Shown here piece by piece: positions 1 through 10,831 of a stretch of DNA of 20,194 bases; position 1 is the stretch's first letter; every line of letters starts with the position of its first letter. The position numbers and the translations under genes were made by a program. The notes beneath the pieces are model-generated. The model was not told the DNA's origin. It did no database searches and worked only from the letters and a program-made list of their open reading frames with translations. This stretch comes from Cudoniella acicularis (Eukaryota > Ascomycota > Leotiomycetes > Helotiales > Helotiaceae): NCBI GenBank assembly GCA_013054445.1, contig JAAMPI010001083.1:1-20194 (forward strand), read 5' to 3'.

Positions 1-1238
1 TACTGGCCCAGCTTCATCAGCTCCAAACAACAATGTNCGCTCCAACCGGCAATCCTGGGGCTACTGGCCCAGCTTCATCAGCTCCAAACAATAATGTCGC
101 TCCAACCAACAACCCCGCCAGTGGTAGTCCTGGCCCCGCTCAGTCATCTTCGACCACCGCTTCTGGTGTCAGTGTTGTTGCAACCCAGCCTACCTCCAAC
201 ACCAACCCTGCAGCTGTCTCGGTGCCCCAATCTACAAATGTACCGACATCACAAGCAACTACAGTCGGTACTGCAACACAAAATACGTCCCCAACCGCTT
301 CGAATCCAGTCACGGTTCCAGCTTCTTCTGGTACAGGCTCCCCCGTACAAACTGTTGCAACTGGGTCATCAGCTCCAGTCGTGGCTTCATCGGCTGTAGT
401 GTCTGGAAGCGCTGCCTCTTCACCTGTTCAGAACCCAACGGGTGCGACTTCTCAAAATGTTGCTCCTAGCAACCCAGGATCCACACCTGTCACAACACCA
501 ACTAGCATAATTGTCGTTCCTAGCAACCCAGCATTGACGCCTGTCATAGCTTCAAGTAGCACAACTTTAGCCCCAGTCCTATTCGGTTCTGAAACAATTT
601 CCCACGGTCCCGCTTCCGCCCTCATCATCGGTTCACAAACACTCTTACCCGGGAACGCTATCACTGTCAATGGGCAAGAGATTTCTCTGGCACCAGTAGG
701 AGGAGCCGTAATCATTAATGGTGCCCACTCTACCAATACACCAGTTCCATACACCGGACTCCCAGCAGTCATCTCAATCGATGGTTCAAGCATCACTGCC
801 AACTCCAACTCAGGATTCATCATTGGAGGACAAACCCTGTATCCTGGAGGAGCCATCACTACCAACGGGCAAATAATCACACTTCCTTCAGCCACGGCCG
901 GAAGTGGTCCTACGCCAACTATCACTGGTGCCAAAAACGCCGCTCCGTCAGGGGACATGACCACCCTGGCAACCATCCCGCAATCATCCATCACCAGCAT
1001 CGTGATCGGCGGGCAGACCCTCACCGCAGGTGGAAGTGTCACCGTCGGCGGCGAAATCCTAAGTATCGCACCCAGCGGAACAGTAGTCATCATCGGCACT
1101 GTCTCTGTCGGCGGCGGAGAAGCAACCGCCACAGCGCAAGCAGCGAAAAAGAAGTCCGCAGGTGCAAATATCGCACCTAGTAATTGGCTACTCCACTTTT
1201 CTTTTGTATTATTAAGTACTCTGTATTGGTTAGCATGA
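1..1238 (+). CDS. Ser/Thr/Pro-rich GPI-type cell-surface protein, 5' partial
   Basis: This is the 3' part of a gene that enters from the left edge. The protein is almost entirely Ser, Thr, Pro, Ala, Val, Asn and Gln in its first ~180 visible residues, as in heavily O-glycosylated fungal wall proteins. Three related repeats follow, each centred on an IIGxQTLxPGxAITxNG-like core (about 621-735, 816-895, 999-1110). The C-terminus has a short basic stretch (AAKKKSAG) and then a hydrophobic tail ending in FVLLSTLYWLA, which fits a GPI-anchor signal. The ATG at 33 is not a credible start: the frame is open to the edge once the undetermined base at 37 is ignored, and residues before it repeat the sequence seen 60 bases later. 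No signal peptide is visible because the 5' end is missing. Likely an extracellular, wall-linked or adhesin-like protein. The repeat type is known to me from many uncharacterised ascomycete proteins; the exact role is unknown. Confidence 0.75.
   Translation, partial: LAQLHQLQTTMXAPTGNPGATGPASSAPNNNVAPTNNPASGSPGPAQSSSTTASGVSVVATQPTSNTNPAAVSVPQSTNVPTSQATTVGTATQNTSPTASNPVTVPASSGTGSPVQTVATGSSAPVVASSAVVSGSAASSPVQNPTGATSQNVAPSNPGSTPVTTPTSIIVVPSNPALTPVIASSSTTLAPVLFGSETISHGPASALIIGSQTLLPGNAITVNGQEISLAPVGGAVIINGAHSTNTPVPYTGLPAVISIDGSSITANSNSGFIIGGQTLYPGGAITTNGQIITLPSATAGSGPTPTITGAKNAAPSGDMTTLATIPQSSITSIVIGGQTLTAGGSVTVGGEILSIAPSGTVVIIGTVSVGGGEATATAQAAKKKSAGANIAPSNWLLHFSFVLLSTLYWLA
2..107 (+). repeat. 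Imperfect 60-bp tandem repeat in the surface-protein gene
   Basis: A 45-nt block coding for TGPASSAPNNNVAPT occurs at 2-47 (with the extra N at 37) and again at 63-107. The copies differ by one silent change (AAC versus AAT). The spacing is 61 bases as written and 60 (20 codons) without the N. More copies may lie left of the window. Confidence 0.85.
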
Positions 1239-1764
1239 GGAGGAAAGAGAAGGGCATTGGGTTGAAAAATATATAGATAGATACGAAAAGTGGGGCGGGC
1301 ATCGCATACCCACATTTGCATTTGCATAGCATAGCATTGGAGCATTTGGGACGGCGTTCAATTTTTTGATTTTTTGGGGTATTTCTTTTTCATTTTCTAA
1401 TTATCGAGGAAATACCCCACATTTTTATACCAGCGATATATTAGTATATTGTTTTGTACATAAAAAGTCTATATAGCATGGCATAGCATATCGGCTGGGA
1501 ATAACTGGCTTGCTTGCATTATATATTACCATTCTACATACCTTACTTCTGTTGCTTTTTTGTTGTAAATGTCTTTCTTTTCTACTTGTGACAAATGCTA
1601 GATAAGGCACTGCCTCGATTTAAGTTGGTAGTGCTGGAGAATAGTCACTGAATTTGACACTACTGGGGTTATAAATCTTTCCCTACCTCAACGATTTACA
1701 AAACCAGGATTGCTGTGATCATGTACAACGAAAAATACAATTACCTTGGTCTCTGGAGCCGCTC
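1239..1764. other. Intergenic, 3' flank of the surface-protein gene
   Basis: No gene is seen here. The stretch is AT-rich and contains short redundant words such as repeated GCATAGCAT between 1320 and 1340 and again near 1480. It probably holds the 3' UTRs of the surface-protein gene and of the possible small minus-strand gene. Confidence 0.5.
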
Positions 1765-1979
1765 TTACCTCTGCGCGTCGAGCTTGTCAGCCAGTGCCTT
1801 AACCTTCAGCTCATGGGGCACAGATCGAAGGTGGAGAAAAAGAAGGAGAAGGAGAAGTGTGGTGCTTATGCGGTTAGGTGAGCGGATGTGGGAGTAATGA
1901 CAGCAACAAGTGATATAAATGACAGTGAGAAGGAGCGTGACAGCGGGATTTTGATTTCTTACATTTTGTTTCTAAACAT
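1765..1979 (-). CDS. Possible tiny spliced gene (38 residues), hypothetical
   Basis: On the minus strand an ATG at 1979 opens a 17-nt exon (1979-1963). A 98-nt intron (1962-1865) follows, with a GTAAGA donor, a CTAAC branch site ten bases before the acceptor and a TAAG end. A second exon (1864-1765) stays in frame and ends in TAA. The product would be MFRNKITT, a run of leucines (a possible membrane or signal segment), then VPHELKVKALADKLDAQR. The final codons overlap another perfect donor (CAGAG|GTAAGA at about 1768), so the gene may continue into a further exon I could not place. The upstream region (1980-2600) is pyrimidine-rich on this strand, as fungal promoters often are. I do not recognise a family. 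The splice signals support it; the short length does not, so it stays tentative. Confidence 0.33.
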
Positions 1980-4900
1980 AGTCGGGGATCTTGAACACAG
2001 AACTAGGTGTGGAGGTAGAGGCGAATGCGATGTGGAGGAGCTAGTGGTGTTGACCCAAGGAAGACTCTAAGAATCAAAGGGACCAAAATTTCCGCCCACA
2101 TACACCTATCGCGCAGCAGCTTGGATTCACAGTGTATTCGGGATTGAGTGTTGAGTGGAGGTGGGAGGGTACTTGTACGTTGGGAGGTGGAGCTTGGTTT
2201 GTCTATGTTTTCTGAAATGGCCAGGGACGTAATCTTACCAGGAGGAGGGGGGGGTTTGATTTAAGGTTTTGGTTGAGAGGTGGAGATAGTACAGCTAGGG
2301 GGGGAGTGAATAATAAGCAGAAAGTGAGAACCTGAGAAGGTGTGCTTAGCGACACGTATCGTAGAAATAGCCTCTGGAAAGGAATATAAATCTCTCTTGT
2401 TTTTGCTTCTGCGCTTTCTTGCCAGTGCAGTGACAACGAAAGAGACGAAGCAGTGATGACGGCGGTCCGTGTGCGAATTGCGAGTTGAAGAGTCTGTGGT
2501 CGTGGGTGAGGGAACTGAAGTTTGTAGGAATGAAATTTGCTGAGGTCGTGAAGGTTGAGGGTTTTTGGCTTGAGGAGGTTGTGGATATGAGATTTGTGTG
2601 CGAATGTGAATTGTTGAGGAGGATGACAGCGAAGGACTTGTTGATAGTACTCAAAATCTTAGAAAATCAGATAAAGCAAATATTATTTTATTGAAAGCGA
2701 ATTTAAAAACACTATTAGGATTCACATCACCTCCTCAGCATTAAAATCATACCTATCATCAATATCCGCTCCACCAAACTTCAAACTCCCTGTTCTTGTA
2801 GAAATAGTACTAATATAACGCCATACCCGAGGTTTCAGTAGAAGAAGAATCTGGAATTTGAGAAGTTCGTTCCTTTTAACCGTGCTAGTTATCGTTCACG
2901 GTTAAGGGAAGTGGAAGGTGTGGGTTACTGCGATTTTTCCAACCAACTTCTTGCTCTTACTAGAATCAAAACTCGACACTCACATGTACTGTTAACTTTC
3001 AACTCCGATACAAGTTTAGTTTATGAGATTTATACTTCTATCGAAATCCTGCCTGTGATATAAGTATCCGCTAGCTAGTATTATCTATGACTAATGACAC
3101 AGTTTACGATGAAGCTGGCGAAGAAGGATCAAATTTACCGAAGCCAGGGATGTGAGAGGGAGGGTGGAATGGGTTGAGGATCATGTGGAGATAATTTTCT
3201 TTTTTGGGGTCCCGCTGGGGCTGTCTTTTTAGAGGCTTATCGAAGTCATTTGATAATGAGATCTTGAGAAAGGATAGATGGTGAGTCCGCTGATTGACAG
3301 TGTGCTAGGATGAGAAATGACTGCAGGAAATAGAATAACAGCGCTCCTCTTATGATTATATCGTTTTCATTAACACGATATAGAAACAGATGAAACCGCA
3401 TTATTAATCACAATAGAAGGGTACTTCATGCTCTGCTCTTGATTCTCTATTTAGCAGTCTTTCAGGACTCCAACCCCCTCCTCCCGAAGTTCTCATGTTC
3501 AGAAAGAAAATTAACCCGTCCATCTGTGCTTAAAATGAATTACGCAATCGGGCTTGCTGGTAAATTATATAGAAATGTTATTGAATATTATAGAGAGGCT
3601 GGTGTTCATCCCCTCGATTGTCGATGGTACGTTTCGAGATTTTACCTAGAACACCTCAAAATAATTAAATGGTTCTGCATTTTAGATGGCAGCAAATCGG
3701 AAGAAGGATGGTATAGCTTAACATTGATCCTGAATTTTGATTTTTGAAGTGTTGCATATGAAGGATGTGGCACAGACCTCTAAACAATTGAAGACGAAAC
3801 TACGAGTTGATACAAAACAGCCTCGCTCTCTTGCTCGCACATAGGTAAAATAGACAGTATTTCTAAAACTATAGAACCCTTATCACTCTTGCCGTTTTTG
3901 TTAATTCTCGCCACAGGAACAAACCCCAGACCACTGAAAACCCCTCAGGTTAAAAGTCAGCAACAGATAGATATACTACGACCATTGAAAGCTTTTTCAA
4001 ACATGTGCTAGGGTGTATTGACATCCTTTCGAATATCTTAGATATCAATACCTGAATTTTGGGAGGACCAAGAGGAGGGGTTGAGGGAATGAAAGGGTTA
4101 AAAGGTAAATAGAGCAAGAAGGGGGAAGTGGTCAGATATTAATGGGGCAACCATTTATGTGCACCGAAACTGGAGGACTGGAACATTTCCCTGTTAAAGG
4201 AAATCCCCGCTAACTACTAGGGCCTTTCAGGATAATCTCGACGGTCAGAAGGAAATTAAGTTACGAAATAATTATAGTATGTCTTTTCTATGACAGTATG
4301 CCTTGTCCTTCACAGCAGCCCCTAAGCTTGACAGTAATTTCCGTGACAGCAACTCTTCTTCACCCAACCGTCTTGGGGCAGTCGGACTTGACCATGAGGA
4401 GTCGGGTTTTTTGTCGAGAGAGCTACGTGGTTCAGTTTAACTAGCTCGGGAACATACCGAAGTATTTGTTTTCATTAATCAGCTTGCTGAACTGAAGAAT
4501 TTGAGAAACTTTGAGTCATATAACAACCTCCTAAATTTTGTTGTTAGGCATTCAGAGCAATTATATTGTGTCTTAATAATTCACAGTTCTTACCTCAGCT
4601 TTCCGGTCCGTGCTAAAACACAGTGGTTCACAACACTTCAAAGAATAAACACCACGCCGTTAATAAATATTGATAAGATCAAGCGATAATAGATTTAATC
4701 ATTTGATGGTCAATATTAACTACTTGTCCTTTCCATGTTGTAATTATTTGGTTATTTTAAAGTGTTTAGGGGGGATTTGGCGAAGCGGACCACGAACTAG
4801 TCGGGATAAATCTTCCTTAAACATGAACAACAACGAAGTCAGGTGAATTTCTACTAATTCAATTGGGTTCTGGTCATAAAAATCTAGGTTCTCTACCCTC

Positions 4901-5303
4901 TATGTCATGGAATAGTTTCGTGAGTTTCACGATGAACTGCACTGCCAGTCATTGTCCCGTTATATAATGACGCAGTTTGTGACTACCTTTTGCCAGTATG
5001 AAAGCATAATTCTTTTAGAAATAAAAATGTGGAGCCATTAATTAAAAGATGTGTCTCACTCATAGGAAATTTGTGCGTCGTTTCATGTCTAGGTGCATAC
5101 ACCTTCTTATCGAAATCCATGTTGCTAATGTATCGTTCTCTCCATATCCTCGAACTTCAGTTCTTCAGACCTCACTCCAGCTTCGGTCATGGTAAGTTCT
5201 CCACATTTTGTAGGTCCGGAATCGGTATAAGAATAGAGATATGATGATAAGAAATAAGGGAGATCCGCCATGGGTCTGATTTCCTCCATAATCCGATCAT
5301 TCC
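1980..5303. other. Long AT-rich gene-poor region
   Basis: About 3.3 kb with no gene I can support. From 1980 to about 2650 the minus strand is pyrimidine-rich, with G-runs on the plus strand near 2250 and 2300, fitting a promoter for the possible small gene. From 2700 to 5300 the DNA is AT-rich and several short frames end without convincing starts. Minus-strand frames ending at TGA 2724-2722 and TAA 3106-3104 look protein-like but could not be joined to upstream exons. I saw no terminal inverted repeats, LTRs, transposase or reverse-transcriptase motifs, and no tRNA-like B box. Confidence 0.45.
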
Positions 5304-6685
5304 TCACTCGGTCTTGCGCTTCTTGGCTTTAAGTCCATCGCCCATAGCCTGCGCAACATCCTCCATGGTCAAGCCTCTCTTGCGGCGCTCAGTCTTCTCC
5401 TCGCCGAGAATGGTGTCTTCAGCGACGGTCTTGTAGATTTTGGCGATTGGCGTAAACAAGGATGCTTCTGGGGAGAAATTCCCTTCTTCTTCGTGTGTTT
5501 GGGCGATTTCCTCCACTGGTGAAGGTTGTGGTGTTAGTGTTGCCACTTGTTAGAGAGGTAAGAGGGGGAAGGGTAGCTTGATAATCCCTCGAAAGTCTAC
5601 ATTGGTTTTGTGAAGTGGAAAATAAGAGCCTGGGACATGAGAATTGAAGACACTTACTCTCTTTCACCCACCGATAAGCCTTTGGAGGCATTGAAGTCAT
5701 CCCTCCCCTCGCACTCTTCAACAAACCAGGCATTCGACCTTCCATTTCCTCAATTAGATGCCCCAAAACACCCATCTCACTCGCCGTAGTAAAGGCTTGG
5801 ATGCACAAGGCAATAAATCCCTTGGAAGTGCTCGCAAAACAACATTTCAGACCGGAAGCAATTCCAATATCATCAGATACGTGCTTCATTCTCAACACGG
5901 CGAACAGTTGAGCGAAACTTGGTGGAGGAGAGGCAATAGAGCCCGAGATAGGAATGCTCGGTTTTGCCCATACGGCTTTGGAGGAAGAACACGACTCTGC
6001 GTCTTGAGGCATCAACTTCGGAGCGCCGCCAATAATTCCTCCATCCAAGAATTTCATCCGAGGTGATTTTGAGGCGATGAGCTCGCCAATGGAGCGAGCT
6101 GAACGAGGCGAGATGGCATTCAGATCGAGAAAATAGAGTGGGGTTGACTTTCGAGAGCTTTGCGCATTGAATGCGGTGCTTATGCGAGTTGCAGTTGCGA
6201 GAGCGTCTCGTGGCGGCACGATGGATAGGATGTAGTCGCATTCTTTGACTAGAGACACATCATCTGGGAAAATTTCAATAGAGGCCTCTTTGGCACGAGC
6301 TTTTGTGTCTTCACTAATATTATATTAGCATACGGTGTGTAGAGCGAGACAACTTTTGAACAAGAAACGGAAAGCTTGGAAGCTATCGAGTATAAATTAA
6401 AGCAGGACAACTGTGGGAAAACACCATGAAACAATTCCAATTTCATTATCAACATCAACTGATGATCAGTAATTTTTACTAAAACATGAGCTTGAGACTT
6501 TTCAAGATAAATAGCTCTTCAAAAAAACCCGCAAATGATCAGAAATATGTGCGGTTATGATATCCCTACCTTCGTCCTTCTAGATTAGTCACCACTCGAT
6601 AATTGTTCGCAACGAGCAACTTCGCAATTCCCATTCCCATCTCGCCGATCGATAAGATACCAAGTGTGACTGTTGGAGACGTCAT
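5304..6685 (-). CDS. NAD-binding 6-phosphogluconate dehydrogenase-like protein with DUF1932 C-terminal domain
   Basis: Three exons on the minus strand: 6685-6570, 6313-5658 and 5545-5304, giving about 337 residues. Intron 1 is 256 nt (donor GTAGGG, branch GCTAAT, acceptor ATTAG). Intron 2 is 112 nt (donor GTAAGT, branch CTAAC, acceptor ACAAG). Both junctions keep the frame. The N-terminus begins with a beta-strand and nucleotide-binding loop, TLGILSIGEMGMGIAKLL (residues 7-24). The 6PGDH/beta-hydroxyacid-dehydrogenase hallmarks follow: DYILSIVPP (65-73), FLDLNAISP (100-108), FLDGGIIGG (127-135) and SGLKCCFASTSKGF (192-205), with the conserved Lys-Gly pair. The DUF1932 part (about 190-258) carries EMEGRMPGLL. 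A Lys/Arg-rich end (KAKKRKTE) closes the protein. Members of this family act on small hydroxyacids with NAD(P), but the substrate of the fungal DUF1932 proteins is not known to me. The first Gly of the GxGxxG loop is Ser here. Confidence 0.85.
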
Positions 6686-7159
6686 TTTGAAGTTTGGAAG
6701 CCTGGATTGTATGAAGACCCTCAAATATGAAGGGAAAGCAGTAGTGGTACGTTTGAAGAGTTTTATTTGAGGTCGGAATGGGATGTATCAGGGTAAACGG
6801 AACTCGGATGAGTTCTCTATTGGCGCGTACACGTGACATCTCAAAAAAGACTCACCAGCCTCCAGTCCTCCATTAGGATTCGCTGGAACTATATTTCCAT
6901 GCGATTGAGGCATTTTAGGCCGCCCACTTATGCACAAGTTGAGACTGCCACATTAATAGACTCGTTCACCACCTAGGTTTAAACATATTTTGCCCACAGG
7001 TCAGCTTGCTGTAAGTTGTATGTTTCTCAACTTTCTCTATCATACAAGTACCCGTCTTACTGGATTCCATATTTTTTATATACAACAAAGTACATATTAC
7101 TCGCTGCCTTTGCTTCGAGAAGTTCCTTAAGTTTCGCCGAAAGTTGTGTTTGATCTAGC
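6686..7159. other. Intergenic between the DUF1932 gene and the RNase gene
   Basis: Both flanking genes are on the minus strand, so this 474-bp stretch should hold the promoter of the dehydrogenase-like gene (near 6686-6850) and the 3' end of the mitochondrial RNase transcript. I see no further gene; the short frame at 6585-6839 overlaps the first exon and is not credible. Confidence 0.5.
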
Positions 7160-10100
7160 TCAAAAGCCGGCCCTTTTGTTCAATTCCCGTATCACTTCGG
7201 GGTCCTCTATTCTTCGAAGCGGTTTGACGTCTATCCGACCTCTGTACGCATCGAGAGATGTTAACTCGACTTCAAAAAATTCATCTCCTTTCAAATCTCC
7301 CTGATTTGGCAATCCAGATATATCCATCGTAGCACCACCAAGGAATTCCACAATCTTCCCACCAGCTGTTTTCTTAATGTGATTGACACTTCGCACACAA
7401 AATGTTAGTGGTGACGGAATTTTAGCTTCGCCAAAAACCCAGGCACGTAACAAAAATTGCGCAAGCCAAACTCTTTTTGCATCCATTTCGACCCTTCGTA
7501 TCTCTCTTTCCATAGAATCAATCCGAGGGAGGAGAACATCAATCTGAGCCTTTGTATACGGCAAGAAGCTCTCTGAGGTATTGCCAATTAATGAACGGCC
7601 CGTTCGATTCTCTTTCAAGAGCGCAGCCCCAATCTGCCAATGGTTCAACAGATCGGGGAATCTTCGCAGAGGACTTGTAATCTTCGTTAATATGTTGGCA
7701 CCAGCGAGGACATGGGGGCCTGGCGTTGTGGAAGGCTGGGCTGATCCAACAAAGTTCAGATATTGATTCTTGACAGCGAACGGTGCATCTCCTTCTGAAT
7801 CCATATTCGGAAGAACACATCTCTTGTAATAGTCGAGAGGATGCTCTTTGGAGGTATTGCGCTGAGTTACACGATATATAATCGGTAAGCCCCGTTCAGA
7901 ACACCACTTAGCACACACTTGTCCAGCGAGCAGCATGATCTGCTGGACAGCATCCAAACGCCCCTCTCCCTCAGTTTTTCGCGGTATTGTAATTTTGATG
8001 GCCGGGTCTCCGTAATGACGGGTGCTATGACTGGTGGTGGGGCTTTTCAAGACCAAACCATCAAAGCTTGTTTGAAGATTAAAATTCAATGGGTCAGAGG
8101 TCATACCTCCCAACCCCATCACGAGCTTCTTCCGCACCTGCCCTATCTTGTAGATTGTGCGCAAGGCCTCTCTTTGCTCATCGGAGAGCTGATCAATTGC
8201 AGTTAAGGGCCTTAGCGACTCTGACTGCTGCTCAATTTTAGACCCAACACAGTAAACGACAGCGTCATCTACGACCTTTTTCCCTGAGCTGGCTTCAAAG
8301 GCCGTACCTGGAGTCAGAAACACGACATTTCGTACGACACCTGGAGTAATAGTCCCGTCTAGTAAATTGCCATCCGCGCTCAACTTGGCACTGAATGTTA
8401 AGCAAGGGCGATCTGGAGCAAGACTCAATTTACTCCTGACAAATTCGCGATCTAACATGGTTGTGACGCGATCCGGGAGATAGGAATTTTGCATTCTTTG
8501 AAATGCATAATTGCTGGCAGGACTATCTGGGACAAGGTGAGATGCTGGATCCGCAACATGAATGTGTACCCAATACTCGTCCGGCGAGTCAGCGGGTTCC
8601 ACGGATATTCCATCATCAATTTCAGACGCGCTGGCATCGTCAATGCAAAATACAGGAAGTTGCCCCCAGTCTTTCCGAATGCGAGCGAGTTTGTCTTCAG
8701 TGTAACCTTCAATAGCGCCGCCTACTTCGCACTGAAGCCTCTGACCTAGGTAAGGGAGTTGAAGGTCATATTTAAAACGAGTCTCCCATGGCGGAACGGC
8801 ACCCACTTCCTTCATAAAGGTCCATGCGGTTTGCAAGTTCAAGTCGACACCTTCATAGCGGTCAATAGCGCGTAGAATTGTTGCTCCTATTCCAACATAG
8901 GACGAAGAGACGGTGAAACTGTGTAAACATGTGAATGATTCCATAAATCGCAGAAACATACTCTCTGTAGGGTTGAATGCGGATTCAGGTGTCCCATTTA
9001 AGTAATCAGTGCTAATTTCTGCTCGCTTCTTCGAGGGCCCAATAGAACCATAAGGTGTGAACTGTCGATTTTCGCGGCTCTGGTCAATCAAATGGCGAGC
9101 CTTTTTGACGAACGTGTAGAGTGGACCCCAGAACTGCTTCGAGAGCCCTTTCGCCTGACTATCCACATACAACCGGACACATTCTGTAACCCTGTTGACT
9201 TCATTTATTTCATTGAGGGACAGAATTTTGTATTGACCTCCCGCACGCAGTGTCCCCTTCTTGCGCGACCGAATACCACAATCAGCAACGAGACTCCGGT
9301 GGACTGCGTACAGTACATGTATTGGATATTGGCCGCTATCATCCTTGGGGAAACGCGTTCCTAAGAGTTTTTCTGCAATTTCATTTAGAGTGGCAAAAGT
9401 CAACTTGAATGGGTGGGCGATATATCGATGGGCGTATTCTAATCGGTGAGAAGCGGAGAGATAGACTTCATCTGCCTGTTCCCAAAACTTGGACATTTTT
9501 AGAAAAAGTTCCTTTCCTATATTTCTGGGCACGGATCGTGAAAATTCGTATAGTTTATCTTCCATGTCCTGAGGGACAACAGTGTCTGGGAGGAAAGGAA
9601 TTATATCACTGAGCTCTTCGGGGCGTACAAAATTTGGCGCATAGAAAAGAGGTTGCTCAAGCTTTCGTGCGCACCACCGTCCAGACATTGTGTAGAACTG
9701 GCCCTGCGGGGCGATTTCACGAACAAATATGGCGAGTTCCTGCTTTCGAGAGCCAACATTCCTACTCAAAATTAGCCCCTGTGATAAAATTTACGGCTTG
9801 TTGCGAATGATAGGCTTACATGAGCTCTACAAGGTCTCCAGGGACTAAGAATGTCCGCAACCCACCCATATCAACAAGTTCAGCTGTATCCTGCGGACTG
9901 TATTCCCATTCGTCTCTATTTGCATCATCTGAGACTTCATCATTATTTGACAATAATGGACCGGAATCAATAATGTTTGAGACATATTCGTCGGCAAGTG
10001 TCTGGGCAGGTGAAGCTTCTACATTGTTGATCTCCCATTGATGCAAACGTTCTCGGATATTTAATTCGAGTGGTGTTGGCTCGAAAGGGGGCGGCTTTTC

Positions 10101-10387
10101 CCCAAAAGCGCTAGAAACTTCTGTTGCTCGATGCTGGAGAAATAATCGTCAGACTTATGACCAATTTCAAGAGAAAGCTTAGGAATTCGGAGCCATACGG
10201 AACTAGAACTATTGAGAAGTCTCTTTGAGAACCGGGAGTTTTGCCTTTCATTCGACTGAGTTGAGCGACGATCGATAGGACCTTGCCACTGTCGAGTTTT
10301 TGCCGACCCTTGATGTAGCTTTGCGAGACATTTCCAGCATACAAAGGATGGAGTCACCCTTTTTCGAGGATGCAGAGCCCTTAGCAT
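7160..10387 (-). CDS. cyt-4: Mitochondrial RNB-family 3'-5' exoribonuclease (CYT-4/MSU1/DSS1 type)
   Basis: Exons 10387-10199, 10133-9820 and 9764-7160 join in frame to about 1035 residues. Intron 1 (65 nt) has donor GTATGG, branch CTGAC and acceptor CCAG; intron 2 (55 nt) has donor GTAAGC, a GCTAAT branch and acceptor TGAG. The start ATG at 10387 follows an in-frame TGA five codons upstream. The basic N-terminus (MLRALHPRKR...) and a CWKC motif fit a mitochondrial presequence. The middle contains the RNB catalytic domain: CIDDASASEIDDGISVE at about residues 541-557 supplies the metal-binding Asp cluster, then YLPDRVTTML, and KITSPLRRFPDLLNHWQIG at about 862-880, the conserved RNB signature. 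In yeast, Dss1 is the nuclease of the mitochondrial degradosome (with the Suv3 helicase), and Neurospora CYT-4 is needed for mitochondrial RNA processing and turnover; this protein should do the same. Length is close to those homologues. The family is sure; the symbol is by homology only. Confidence 0.9.
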
Positions 10388-10831
10388 AGCCTCGAGTCCT
10401 CAGGACGATGTCGTGGATATAAGCGGGTTGCGGTGGCATACAATCGCGAAGCAAATAAATTTACATCTCTGGAGGACGCGATGTCGCGTGGCGTTGATTG
10501 GACGCTTGGGCTGCTAGAGGGTCTGTGCGCAAGCACTTTTCCAGATTTCGCTTTCACATTCGCTTCGCGATCAGATCAACATTTGCCTTTGCAGAGACTG
10601 TCCGACAATCTTGGTAGGTTGAATATTTCTGTCCCCTTCTTGCGCTTTCTCGTATACTATGATGAGTATTAATAGCATGTATTACCTGAACTATGGCTGC
10701 TTCGCGGTTCTAATATGTGGTCCACACCAAGATCTCTGACATTCTTACGAGCTCCTGTCCATCAATACTCCCCTCACGGGCTCTTCAATAAGCTAATGCG
10801 CTTTCTCACAGATCTTTGCGAGTCCCAAACC
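10388..10831. promoter_or_regulatory. Divergent promoter region between the RNase and MPT-synthase small-subunit genes
   Basis: The minus-strand RNase gene starts at 10387 and the plus-strand CnxG-type gene at 10832, so this 444-bp stretch must serve both 5' ends. A frame at 10433-10672 has no family resemblance. An in-frame extension of the small-subunit gene from 10715 looks like untranslated leader; CTTTCTCACAG at 10801-10811 could be the acceptor of a 5' UTR intron. Confidence 0.5.

Noticed and set aside
452..1345. 297-residue open frame on the minus strand
   Set aside because: It is antisense to the repeat-rich surface-protein gene; its length comes from that gene's biased codons and it resembles no family.
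2346..2654. 102-residue Ser/Thr-rich minus-strand frame
   Set aside because: It is low-complexity and lies in a pyrimidine-rich stretch that looks like promoter DNA.
3439..3747. 102-residue plus-strand frame with an intron-like stretch (GTACGT at about 3628 to TTTTAG at about 3685)
   Set aside because: Removing the intron-like piece creates an immediate stop, and the protein resembles nothing I know.
2700..5303. Transposon or tRNA gene hidden in the gap
   Set aside because: I looked for terminal repeats, transposase or reverse-transcriptase motifs and tRNA B-box sequences by eye and found none.
5125..5307. 60-residue minus-strand frame just past the DUF1932 gene
   Set aside because: It lies in the likely 3' UTR of that gene and has no start context or family features.
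10433..10672. 79-residue plus-strand frame in the divergent promoter
   Set aside because: It shows no motif and no family resemblance, and overlaps the leader region of the RNase gene.
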